Assembly (NCBI RefSeq): GCF_964199755.1
Contig: NC_133907.1
Location: 4,159,001 to 4,223,000 of the forward strand
Length of the DNA stretch: 64,000 bases
DNA from: Larus michahellis
Lineage: Eukaryota > Chordata > Aves > Charadriiformes > Laridae
Direction: 5' to 3'
Shown here: piece by piece, positions 12,471-22,216 of the stretch
How the letters are laid out: every line of letters begins with the position of its first letter
Position numbering within the stretch: the stretch's first letter is position 1
Notes under the pieces: model-generated
Database searches by the model: none
Told to the model about the DNA's origin: nothing
The model's input: the letters and a program-made list of their open reading frames with translations, nothing else
Made by a program: the position numbers and the translations under genes

Positions 12471-13796
12471 TTTGTGCCTTTCTCCCCCCTTAGAAGCCCG
12501 TCCCGAGGCTCCTGAGCAGACAATACTGTGGCGCACTGCCCTGCCTGCCCCCGGCAATGACCCCGGAGGACCACCCTCCTCGGAGGTAAAGGGTAAGGCG
12601 GCCGCCCCGCTCCACCAGCCCTCTCAATCTTCCCCGGACAAAGCCTGTCTCGGGGGAGCGGGTGCTGGGGAGGGGGCCAAGGCAGGGCTGTCTGGTGGGA
12701 AGCGGCGGGGCTGGGTCGCGGGGCAGAGAGTTTTGGAGGAGAAGAGGGAGAGGAGAGGTGAAAGGGCAGCCCTCCCTTCCCACCACCCTGGCTCGCTCCT
12801 CCTGGCCTTTGCTCCTCCGCCTTGCTATTCCCCCCTCCAAGCCTGGGCTCGGAAAGAGGGAAACCTCAGCACAATCCATTGAGTACTTCACTCCCGGATA
12901 ATTTACGGACGCAGCATCTGCCGGACACAGGAGACACTGTACTTAATCTCAGCTTTCATGTCCTCTAGCCTCTTTCGCAATGAGTTTTGGGTATTTTTTT
13001 TCTTTTTTTCCTAAAAGAACCCCCAAAAAACACTAAAAATGCCTCTTTTGTCTGATCCCAACCGTAATTCTGGCGCAATTCATCCAGGCAAACTCAGCCC
13101 AAGGACCGTGCCTCATCCCGTGGGAGCTCAGCCTTGCGCAGGGTGTGATGGAAACACCAAACCACCCGTCATTTCTCTCCTCTGCAGGAGCTGAAACCTG
13201 TCTCATCAAGTAAAGCCTTCCTTAAATTAGGTTGATATTATGGACTTAAGAAGCTCCTGGTGACAGGATCGACACAGACAGGCTACAGCAGACACCTGAG
13301 CTGAAAGCAGAGGTGGAGGCGAAAGACAGCAAGCAATAAGAGCTTTGAAATGCCCCGTAGCACACAGCTTGGGTATCCTGGCGAGAGACATCCCTGCAGC
13401 TCTGCCTTTGTACAAAGCACCATCAGAGGATGGAAGTGGGAAACGGATGTTCCCTTCATGTCAAAAAAGAGACAAAATCAGCAAAACCGCCCCCCCCATT
13501 AAATTCGCCGGCCAAAAGCTGCTCCGCCCCAGCTGATTCCTCATCTGTGCAGAGCCTGCGTCTAATTGTGAAAATTAATTGTGAAGCGCGCTGGTTATTT
13601 ACACATCCCGATGCCTGGGTTGGTGCAGCATCGCTGCGGGATGCACACCCGGGTCGTAGCCCTGTTCCCTGCAAGCAGAGCCAGCCCTGGGCCCCGCATG
13701 TCCCCGTCCCCGGGGTCCGTGTGTCCCCAGGTGGTGTCCGGGTGCCGAGGAGCATCCGGGCCAGGCTGGGCGCAGACCAGATGCATACTTTCATAT
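12471..13796. other. unique non-coding DNA, no gene seen
   Basis: GC-rich sequence directly after the minisatellite (12,471-12,860) becomes ordinary unique DNA. The long open frame that runs out of the minisatellite here has no coding character. Confidence 0.45.
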
Positions 13797-13836
13797 GAGA
13801 CTCACTAATGGCCTTTCAGGTACAACATTATTATTT
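13797..13836 (+). repeat. dispersed duplication, copy 1
   Basis: GAGACTCACTAATGGCCTTT, then CAGGTACAACATTATTATTT. A near-identical stretch recurs about 855 bp downstream at 14,652-14,690, with a few substitutions and a 1-bp insertion in the CTAATGG part. It sits at the left edge of an AT-rich, homeodomain-site-rich block. Confidence 0.7.
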
Positions 13837-14075
13837 TCCTCTAATGGCGTGCTTTTCTCTCTTTCTTCCTCGCTGGCTCATAAAAGGCACATCATAACTA
13901 CAGAGGGAGGAGGAAAAAAAAAAAAAAAGGGAAAAGCTTTGCAAATTACAGCAATCAGAGAGCCTGAACCATTAGGAGCATCTGGGACTGCATTTTACAT
14001 AACAGTGGACACTTTCTTTGAAACAATTACAGCTAATAATGAATTAGGATTGACTGGGCTGTAAACGTTTCAAAC
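13797..14075. promoter_or_regulatory. candidate enhancer-like AT-rich block
   Basis: Unique sequence contrasting with GC-rich flanks. It contains clustered homeodomain-type cores (CAATTACAGCTAATAATG, then GAATTAGG, 14,024-14,048) and AAAGCTTTGCAAATTACAGC. A poly-A interruption lies near 13,915-13,928. It resembles the conserved non-coding islands of developmental gene deserts. This is inference from composition and motifs only. Confidence 0.3.
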
Positions 14076-14651
14076 TGCAATTCAGAGACTGTCACTCCTC
14101 GCCATCCCCTTCTCGCTGGAAAAAGCCCTCTTAATGCTCGGCACAAGTAGTACGGTGGGGATCTTGGGAGGATACGAGCTTCGCCATGGCCGCGAGTGCC
14201 CGGTCCCACGCCACGGGCTCAGCCTGAGCTCTGCTGGATTTGGAATCTTGCCTCCAAACGTGGCCTGTGGCCTGTATGGGAAGTTTTACAGCACAAACTG
14301 ATGTAGCAGGGTGGTTTGTCCTTGCCTGTTTCGGTGGGATGGATCAGCAGGCTGCCCTTTCCTTCTAAGGAACTGCTTTCCAAAGGGACGAGGGGATGGC
14401 CCTAAGCCACGCTGAGGAGATGCTGCGTTTTGGCCCATGGGGTGCCCTGTGTCCAGCTGCCCCGGTCCCTGTGAGCCCAGTGCTACCCTGACATCTCCAG
14501 CTCGGTCTTGTCCCAGGTTTTTGTCTCATCCCATGGGATCTGGGTTGCCCTGGGACTGCAGCCTCACAGGTACCCACAGCTGAGACCGTACCCCAGCGGT
14601 GGCTCAACATCTGCCACAGGCTGTGGCTTTTTCTGCCTAGTCTGAGGCCAT

Positions 14652-14690
14652 GGGACTCACTCAATGGCCTTTCAGGTATGACATTATTGT
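14652..14690 (+). repeat. dispersed duplication, copy 2
   Basis: GGGACTCACTCAATGGCCTT, then TCAGGTATGACATTATTGT; matches copy 1 at 13,797. It runs directly into the triple GTAGGAAT repeat, which is absent beside copy 1. Confidence 0.7.
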
Positions 14691-14735
14691 TGTAGGAATA
14701 CAACTGTAGGAATTCCAGTTGTAGGAATTCAAGAA
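14689..14735 (+). repeat. three tandem copies of an approximately 14-17-bp unit
   Basis: TTGTAGGAATACAAC, TGTAGGAATTCCAG and TTGTAGGAATTCAAG follow one another. The unit includes short internal palindromes (GGAATTCC; GAATTC). Low copy number, imperfect. Confidence 0.75.
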
Positions 14736-17124
14736 GTGCGTGAGTTTAATAAAAACTAGGCGTGTTATCGCTCTGCTCTTCACCTCGCCTCTAGTGGTGG
14801 CACTGGCTCTGCAATGCCATTGCCAGAGAACCCACCATGCTCACAGGGACTGGAGCTGTCCCTGAGCTAAGAAGTCCCCGTGTCCCCCCCCAGGCAGAGC
14901 AAGGACGGAGCTGGGGAGTCACCACGGCTCAACCCCCCACCATGGGCAGCACAAACCCCTCCAGATGGGCTGCGGGTCCACGTGCCCGAGCTCCTGCCGC
15001 AGCTGCCCGGACGACACAGGTACCCCAACATAAAGTTAAGAAAAAGACATCAATCCCTTCACTTTCACCAGAATAAAAACCTTTCCTGAAAAGGCAGTGA
15101 ATATAGAGGGGGAGATTGAGAGGGGGAACGTTCGTGGCCCCTCTGCCGGGAGTGCAGATGTGGTATAAATGGGGCGATCTCTACCCTCTCAAAGCCCCCT
15201 TCTCTCCCGACTTGGCAGGTCCTAAAAGGCCACTTGTTTTGCAAGTTGGCTGCTGTCTCGCCCTGCGTCTCCCGGGGAGGCACAGTGTCACCTCAGGTTT
15301 CTAAGATCATTTGTGCTGGCCGATGCTCATCCCTGTCCCTTGTCTCACTTTTGTCTCCCTTTCCCAGGAGGGTCACCAGCCACAGACCAAAGCAGAGGGC
15401 ACATGAAGAGGCAGCGAAGACCCCAAACCCTCCCAACCCCAGCCCTTCTCAGGGGAAAAGTAGTGTATTCAGAGAAGAAAGGAGGCAAACTCAACCTTCA
15501 GCAAAAGAAAACCCACGCTCCTGTGTCAGATATACCCCGAGGAACTTTTTTGTCTCTATTCCATGGTCATATTTGAGTTTTCAAACGCTCAGCGAGATGC
15601 TCCACTGCCATCAATCCACAGAGCGCAGCTGCCGCCTCTTGCACCTTGGGCCCACTTTTCCTTCCACCTAAACCTGCAAGATTTTAAAGAACAACATCTC
15701 TTTCCCATCTTTGGGAAACCCGAAGCCTTGCAATAAGCATGCATGGCAAATGGCTGCCTATTTTCTAGAGATGGCTCACACCAGCCTTAAAACTCTAATT
15801 ATAGAAGAATAACAAGGCTCTAAAGCTCAGAAGCACTTAGATATTATTTCAAGCCAACCAACGAGGAAGTTACAGCTGCTGTAATTAAACATGACACAGA
15901 GAAGTCAAGCATTAAATGCAGGTTCATTAAGAAAGCGCAGGGACTCGGTGATCCATAAAGGCAGGACCTTGTAGTCGTGGGCCAGCCGGGGAGAAACGCA
16001 GAGAGGGGAAGTCTCGCCCGTCTACCTCGAAAAGGCAGCAGCAAAGCTACTAATTGCGTTTGCGCTGACATAACGAGCTGCCGGCAGGACTTTCTGGAGC
16101 ACAGCTCAGTCGCCGGCTGCGGTGGGGTTCCCGGAGCATCGCCCCGTGCCGGGATGCCGGCCAGGCACTGCGCAGGGTCAGCCCCCAGCCCCACGGCACC
16201 CACCGCTTCGCTCTCACCTCTGCCAGCAAACTCTTACAGCCGCGCGGAAAAAGAGGAGGAGAAGGTCGTGTCCTGCGTCTTCCTTCCCAGTTCCCTCCCA
16301 GCTTCGATCCCCCCAGGATGCCCCACTCCGGGCATCCCAGCCCAGAGCCCTCAACACCTCTCAGGAATTTGCAAACGAACGCGCAGTAATTAAGCAGGTC
16401 TCTGGGCTGGGCATTCGTTTTGCGGCATTCAATCAGGTTTTGGGGATCCAGCAGCCATCTGCCTTTACTGCAAGAACAAAACACCCAAACCCCCCCAAAA
16501 ATGCTCTTGCTCTTCAGGTGCTGCTGCACCAGCTGGTACCTCGCGCTCCCCGAGCTGCTGGTGAGGTGTAGGACTGGACTGGTCCCACCGGTGCTGAGCC
16601 TGGATGGTCTGTAGGATGCTGGCACAGGACGGGGCTGTTCCCTCTGGTTTTAGACAAGCTTTTTCCACAGGGGAATCACGGAGGCAGCTGGGCACAGCGC
16701 GACCCCCCTGCTCCCCACGCAGCATCCCGGGGGCAGGAGCTGCAGGGCTATAACCCACCCCGCTCAGACCCCCGAGGGGAGAAAAACCCACCCGGGAAGG
16801 TGTCTAGGAATAAACCCCCTACCTGCCACAAAAACAGACGCTAACCCCCAACCAGCCCAAACACCCCCAGACCTGGAAAATAATAATAATTAAAAAAAAA
16901 ATAATTAAAAAATAAGAAGAAGAAGAAAGAAAAAAAAAAAGGCAATATGCAGAAGAGGGGATGAAGAATAGAAGAAAAGAGGGATGAACAATGCGACCCC
17001 CCCTGACCCGGAGCGTGCAGCCCCGCAGCCCCGGCTTTGTGCGAGCCCCTTTCCCCCCCCTGCGCCTGCCCGTACAATCAGGGCAGCTGCCTGGAACGGG
17101 GCCGGCTGCCGCGGAGGAGAGGGC
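14736..17124. other. unique non-coding DNA, no gene seen
   Basis: GC-rich with scattered AT-rich islands (for example 15,830-15,960, with CTGTAATTAAACATGACA). A low-complexity A/T then GAA-rich run lies at about 16,876-16,940. Confidence 0.45.
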
Positions 17125-17405
17125 AAGGGGGCAGAGAGTAATTTATTTACTCCTTACAATGTGCTGTTTGAACAGACTCCTAAAGAAAACGGAGGAGGAA
17201 GCAACACTCTGCCAGGCGGGAGGAGGAGGAGGTGGGGGGGGGGATGCGAAGCCGGGGGAGACAGTCCTAAATGGATTAGAAATTTACTCTGCAACTGTGG
17301 GGCTTTAATTGATACACGGGGAGGGGAGGGGGGGAGCGGTAAAATTTCCCTCTAATTGTATTAAAGATACACTAATTAGGTTGATTAAAAACAGAGAGGC
17401 TGTTT
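17125..17405. promoter_or_regulatory. candidate enhancer-like block
   Basis: AGTAATTTATTTACTCC near 17,139, then CTCTAATTGTATTAAAG and ACTAATTAGGTTGATTAA (TAATTA 17,373-17,378), embedded between G-rich tracts. No coding potential. Confidence 0.25.
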
Positions 17406-17472
17406 CTTTCTTTCCCCAGAAGGCCTAAGGGATGGCGACGGGGAGGGGGGGAGAAGTGCAAACAGATTGGAG

Positions 17473-17498
17473 TTTTTTTTTAAAAAAAAAAAAAAAAA
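17473..17498. repeat. T9A17 homopolymer junction
   Basis: Nine T followed directly by seventeen A: a self-complementary TTTTTTTTTAAAAAAAAA core. Could extrude as a hairpin, or be a slippage product. Confidence 0.9.
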
Positions 17499-18737
17499 GA
17501 AATAGAAAAGAGAGAGAGAAAAGAAAAGGGCTCAGGCCTTGCGAGAGGTGCAGCCGCATCAGCCGCCCAGGGCACTGGGGAGAGCAGGAGCAGCATCCCG
17601 GGCACATTAGGATGGTCAAAGCTTTGCCTTTCCCACAGGGACAAAGTGCCAAGGCATCAGAGTCACCCTTTGCAGCTCCAATACCCCAAAATCCCAAGCT
17701 TTGCTTAGCTGCGATGCCCTGAAATTGGGGTTTGCAATTATTTTGCCCCTGCTTTTGTGAACTTTCGATTGGCCTTACCTACGCAAGTGTCTATAAATCC
17801 TTGTGGGTGTACAGACGTGCACGCGTATTACAAAGCTTTAAAACAGAGAGGGTACTTTTGCCCCAGCGAGAGTAAACATAAAGCAGTTGTTTTGACTGCT
17901 TAGTCCCCTCCCAAGTGATCCCAACTCTTAGAGGATGAGGACAGTGAAGGGGAGAGGAGGAGCAAGTTCATCTCCATCACCAAAACCTCCTGTTCCAAGA
18001 GGAGCTTTCCTCCTCTGCTCACAGCTTCTGATCAGGACCGAGTTCGGTACATCCCCAGCCCAACCACCTGCTGGCTTTTCCCCAAAAAGACCTCTTATTT
18101 CTTGCTCACCGATGCCAACCCTCAGCACAGCATCCGCTGAGCCGGGTCTGACAGCCCTTCTCAAAGCCTCTTCCCAGCCTGTGTCATCTTCTTACCCGGG
18201 AACTCCTGGTTTGAGGAATCCCCTGGCCTTTCCTCTTTCTGCAGGAAGGGCAGAAAAGTACTTTTCAGCCCAGGGAAAAGTTTCCCTGTGAAAGGTTTTA
18301 TCGCTCACATACGAGACAGTCACTAATTGATCTTTCAAGTGGCCAAGCAGTAAAATGGGAATGGCAAATAGAGCTGTGACTTTAAGGAAGATAAACAATA
18401 TTGGGTTCCCCCCACCACCTCCTTCCTTTTCCAAATGACCATTTTCTCCTTAGCCTGAAACCACGGGATGAAGGGCAAACTCAAATTGAGGAAGGAAGCC
18501 TGATGATTTCTGATGCTTCCATTACTGCATAATCAGAGACTGAAACTGCAATCAACAGAACCGCCTTTGCAACCCAGCAGCTTTCAAAAAAACTCAAGTG
18601 AAAGGAAGATAATTTTCTTTGTGGGACTTTATGTTCCTGAACCACCACCTCCCTTCCGCCCTTTTCTCTTAATGTTTGTTTAGAAAAAGAGGAGAAGTGG
18701 AGGGCCCCGAGGAGACGTGCGGGTTCGGATGAGCACG

Positions 18738-18792
18738 GCCAAAGAATGGCTTGGGTTGGAAGGGACCTTTAAAGGTGTTTTGTCCAGAGGTC
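18738..18792 (-). mobile_element. CR1 3' end fragment, short
   Basis: AAGAATGGCTTGGGTTGGAA, then GGGACCTTTAAAGG, is the reverse complement of the CR1 3' end (CCTTCCAACCCAAGCCATTC). Beyond about 18,792 I can no longer follow the consensus. Old or very short copy. Confidence 0.75.
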
Positions 18793-20690
18793 CGGGGCGG
18801 AGTGACGCAGGACAAAGGTGCTGCAGCCCTGAGAAGGCAATTAGTCACGAAAGAGGCTGGAAGAGTGACTGTATTTGTCCAAAAAAATTGCAGTCACCCA
18901 AAGGATGAGGAGACCAGAGGGAGTTTTTCCCCCTGAATGAACCCATCTTTTGGGTTGTCCCAGCCAGGATCTATCCCAACGCCTGAGCTTGCCCCTGTAA
19001 AAACCACCGGTGTCTCATCTCTGCGAGGTTTCCAGCTGGACACCACTACTGCCAGCTGGTTATCTCCATGCAAATATAAGTTTGTGCGTGCTGGAAAAAC
19101 TCAGCCTTGAATGTGACTGTGTTCCCTGAAGCAGCGATGCCGGGTGTTTTCAGGGAGCTCTCTGGTGTTGAGATCCTGATCTCCCACCACCTGGGAGTTA
19201 AATGTTCAGCTATAGAAGAAGAAAAAGAAGTGTGTTTTGGTTTGTTTTTTTTTTTCTTTTACAAACCAAGAAGGGTTTTGCCCCTCTGCCTGTATCTAGT
19301 TGCCAGCATTGACAGGACATATGTGAATGTCTCCTGGCTTGCCCAGCCAGCCTGGCGGATGCTGAAATGGGAGCTGAGAGCTGGGACCACAGTCCCCAAG
19401 CCAAGCCAGGCCACTCATCATTTTCCCAGCGAGAGCAAGCACCGGGTTTTTTGCATGAAGATAACTGGCTGATCTGGATCTAAAAAATAAATAAATAAAA
19501 TTGATCTTTCTTTAACAGATTAGGATTATTGTCAATATTTCATACTGCTGAGGCAGCTTCTGGGTTTTTCTGAAGTCCTGATGGACATTTGTAAGGCTAC
19601 AGGATATTCTTCCCGGGAAAGCAACACTCGCAAATTGAACCTGCTCAGCCTCGCCTGGTTCATCCAAATCCTTGAAACGGCACCAAACTAAGTGGGGACT
19701 GGCAAAGACGGAGCTCACGACCCGGCCAGCCCCCCCCGCACTCCTGCCTGCTGCAGTGGGCAGAGACAGGCAGGATCCCGCCTGCCTTTGTGTTTCGGCA
19801 GCAAAACTGCCTTTTTTTCCACCATCCCCAGCTAGAATTGGTGTTGCTTGGCTTAAGCCTCTCCTCTGGTCAGACCTCTTGGTGGGAGTACTGGTTTGGC
19901 TGCCAGCAGGTAACCGGGAGGTGCTGTGACAAGTGGGTAAATGATGTGTAAACTCAATTTCTCTCTCATCCAGCAATAGCAGCCAAGCAAGCACTGCTAT
20001 TTATTTCCAGCCCGTATTGGCCATGCTCATCGGGACCTGAACTCCTGGAGTCAGGTGATTTGAAAGCAAATATAAAGACTCCTTCTTTTCTTACATTTTT
20101 CATTTTAATTTAGCCCGTGTTAAGGCTTTGGCAGGGGAAGGGCGCGCAATTACTGTGCGCTGGGGCTGCGGCGGCACCAATACAGCAGCGTCTCGCATCC
20201 TTTCATCTCCAAGTGACGGGGCACAGACCGGAGCACGCACTCACTCGCTCGCTCCCTCTCCTCTTGAAAGCATCTCTTGGCTTCAGAGCCTTCCCCGTCC
20301 CCTTTGACAAACACCTCCAGCCTTTGTAGGCAACTGTCGCGCTCTGCCACAAGCGACGTGCCCCGCCGGCTCTTCCCTCCCCTGCACAAAAAGCGTCACT
20401 TTAAAGGCAGGTTTTGATTGCATTCGAGTCGGCGGAGATTTGAGTAGCCTCCGAGCATCGGCAGTTTGCTCTGGCTGGAGGGGGGGCTGCTGCTGGCAGG
20501 TGAGAAACACCCAGCACCGCGCGAGCGGCCCACCCTGATGTATCGCAGGGCTGCCCGTCCCCTTTGAACACCCCCGTGCTTTCCCGGCCAAAGCACCAAG
20601 ACAATTCCTGCGGCCGTTTGGGTGGGTGCTCCAACGCAGCCGGCGTTTGAAGCAGGGGTGCAGCAAGGGGGTAGGAGGAAAGCAAGGGGA

Positions 20691-20721
20691 CATCATCATC
20701 ATCATCACCACCACCACCACC
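20691..20721 (+). repeat. (CAT)n-(CAC)n microsatellite
   Basis: Five CAT followed by five CAC, ending ACCCAGG. Read in frame it makes a His run; this is not a gene. Confidence 0.9.
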
Positions 20722-21114
20722 CAGGTCCCAACCTGCTCCGGCTCTGCTCCCCGCCACCGGGTCGATTTTTGCATCTGGGGCATTCTTACCACTATGGTTC
20801 TAAGTGAATAAAAAAAGTGAATAAAGCTCTTCCTACAAAATTACATGATTACGCGTTCCTTTTGCGCCATGGAAATGACAACTGAGGTTGTAAGACAGCG
20901 GTGACCTCAGCTGCTCAGGTTTCCCATTGCTCATAGCTTTCAAAATACACAAGGCAGCAATTTTATATTGTTGTGGGTGGTTTTTTTTTTTGTTGTTGTT
21001 GTTTTTTTTTTTCTACTACTATGTTTGATGGAAAATTAAGTTTTACAAGGACTAAAAATATTAACAAATTTAGGTTGAGAAAATGGGAGGAGGAGAGCAG
21101 AGTTAAAAAAAAAA

Positions 21115-21194
21115 AAATGTCAAAACACTCAGATGCAGCATTTTTAATGAAATGTTTCGCTTCAGAAATGCCAAAACATTTTGTTTTGACATTT
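21115..21194. repeat. AT-rich palindromic element with 12-bp perfect terminal inverted repeats
   Basis: AAATGTCAAAAC at 21,115-21,126 is the exact reverse complement of GTTTTGACATTT at 21,183-21,194. The 56 bp between contain further related pieces (ATGAAATGTTTCGC, CCAAAACATTTTG). It looks like the remnant of an old palindromic repeat (MITE-like) or a fold-back sequence. No transposase is near. A poly-A run (21,106-21,117) abuts the left arm. Confidence 0.6.
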
Positions 21195-21719
21195 CAAAAT
21201 GGAACTTAATGATATTTTTCTTAGAAACAGCATGGATTGCTTTGTAATAACCTGAGTTAAAGAAAAGGGAAAGAGAAGAAAAATGCAAAGGCTTGACGGC
21301 CACCAAAACAAAACAAACTTTTCACCATCCTTCCAACAACGTGTTGACGTGGAAAGAGCATTTCCTTGCCTCCTCCTGCCATTTTGCCAACAAATTTAAG
21401 CATTTTCTGTTTCCCTTCACATTGCACTAATGAGTTCCCCTGCTTTTCTGCACTGAAAACAGACTCTCGCCTTCTCCTGGCTTCCAAGATCCTCCCTTCT
21501 GGAGAGACTCTTCCCAAGCTTGGCCTTGTTGCAAGAGCAAGGAGTGCTATGAAGCTGGGGAGAATCCCCGTGCCCGTGGGTGTGCTCAGCCCACTGCTGC
21601 TCTCCTACCCCAGAGAGCTTTTAATACAAGCAGCGATTGCTTTCTGTTCCTTGGGAGAGGAGCTGCCTCCTCTATTGCTTGTGTGCTGAGCATCCTGCAG
21701 AATGAAACCTCTTTCTGTA

Positions 21720-22216
21720 GGATCACAGAATGGCAGGGGTTGGCAGGGACCTCTGGAGATCACCCGGTCCAACCCCTGCCAGAGCAGGGTCACCCAGAGC
21801 AGGTGGCACAGGAACGCGTCCAGGCGGGGTTGGGATGTCTCCAGAGATGGAGACTCCTCCACCTCTCTGGGCAGCCTGTGCCAGGGCTCTGCCACCCTCA
21901 CAGCAAAGAAGTTCCTCCTCATGTTTAGCTGGAACTTTCTATGCTCATGTTTGTGCCCATTACCTCTTATCCTGCCACTGGGCACCACTGAGAAGAGCCT
22001 GGCCCCATCCTCCTGACACCCACCCTTCAAGTATTTATAAGCGTTGATAAGATCCCCGCTCAGTCGTCTTTTTTCCAGACTAAAAAGATCCAAATCCCTC
22101 AGCCTTTCCTCATAAGAGAGGTGTTCCAGTCCCCTCAGCACCTCGGTAGCCCTTTGCTGTCCCCTCTCCAGCAGTTCCCTGTCCTTCTGGAACCGGGAAA
22201 CACAGAACTGGGTCAC
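21720..22216 (-). mobile_element. CR1 non-LTR retroposon, 5'-truncated 3' end
   Basis: In minus orientation the element ends at 21,720 with GCCATTCTGTGATCC, the CR1 terminal octamer motif. Upstream of this is the end of CR1 ORF2 (reverse transcriptase protein) and the 3' UTR. Translating 22,207 down to about 21,740 gives recognisable CR1 C-terminal text such as LEHLSYEERLRDLDLFSLEK, then GDLINAYKYLKG, then RNFFAVRVAEPWHRLPREV. It is truncated at about 22,216, as most CR1 copies are. No full-length element or intact ORF remains. The copy is moderately diverged but its frame is unusually well kept. Confidence 0.93.

Larger units (their letters stand above)
17500..21114. other. unique non-coding DNA, no gene seen
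   Basis: Contains the short CR1 at 18,738, an AT-rich island at about 18,270-18,400 (AGTCACTAATTGATCTTTCA), an AAAT run at 19,487-19,500, and a (CAT)n/(CAC)n run at 20,691-20,721. T-rich and TTG-rich tracts lie at 20,981-21,012. No coding. Confidence 0.4.

Noticed and set aside
11322..12574. Open frames of 411 and 384 codons on the minus strand with FQHPSLAFSSTHP-type repeats
   Set aside because: They are translations of the minisatellite in different frames; the repeat unit lacks stop codons, and plus-strand frames are open as well. No start context, splice sites or unique coding sequence.
20622..20811. Plus-strand frame with a His10 run
   Set aside because: Produced by the CAT/CAC microsatellite at 20,691-20,721.
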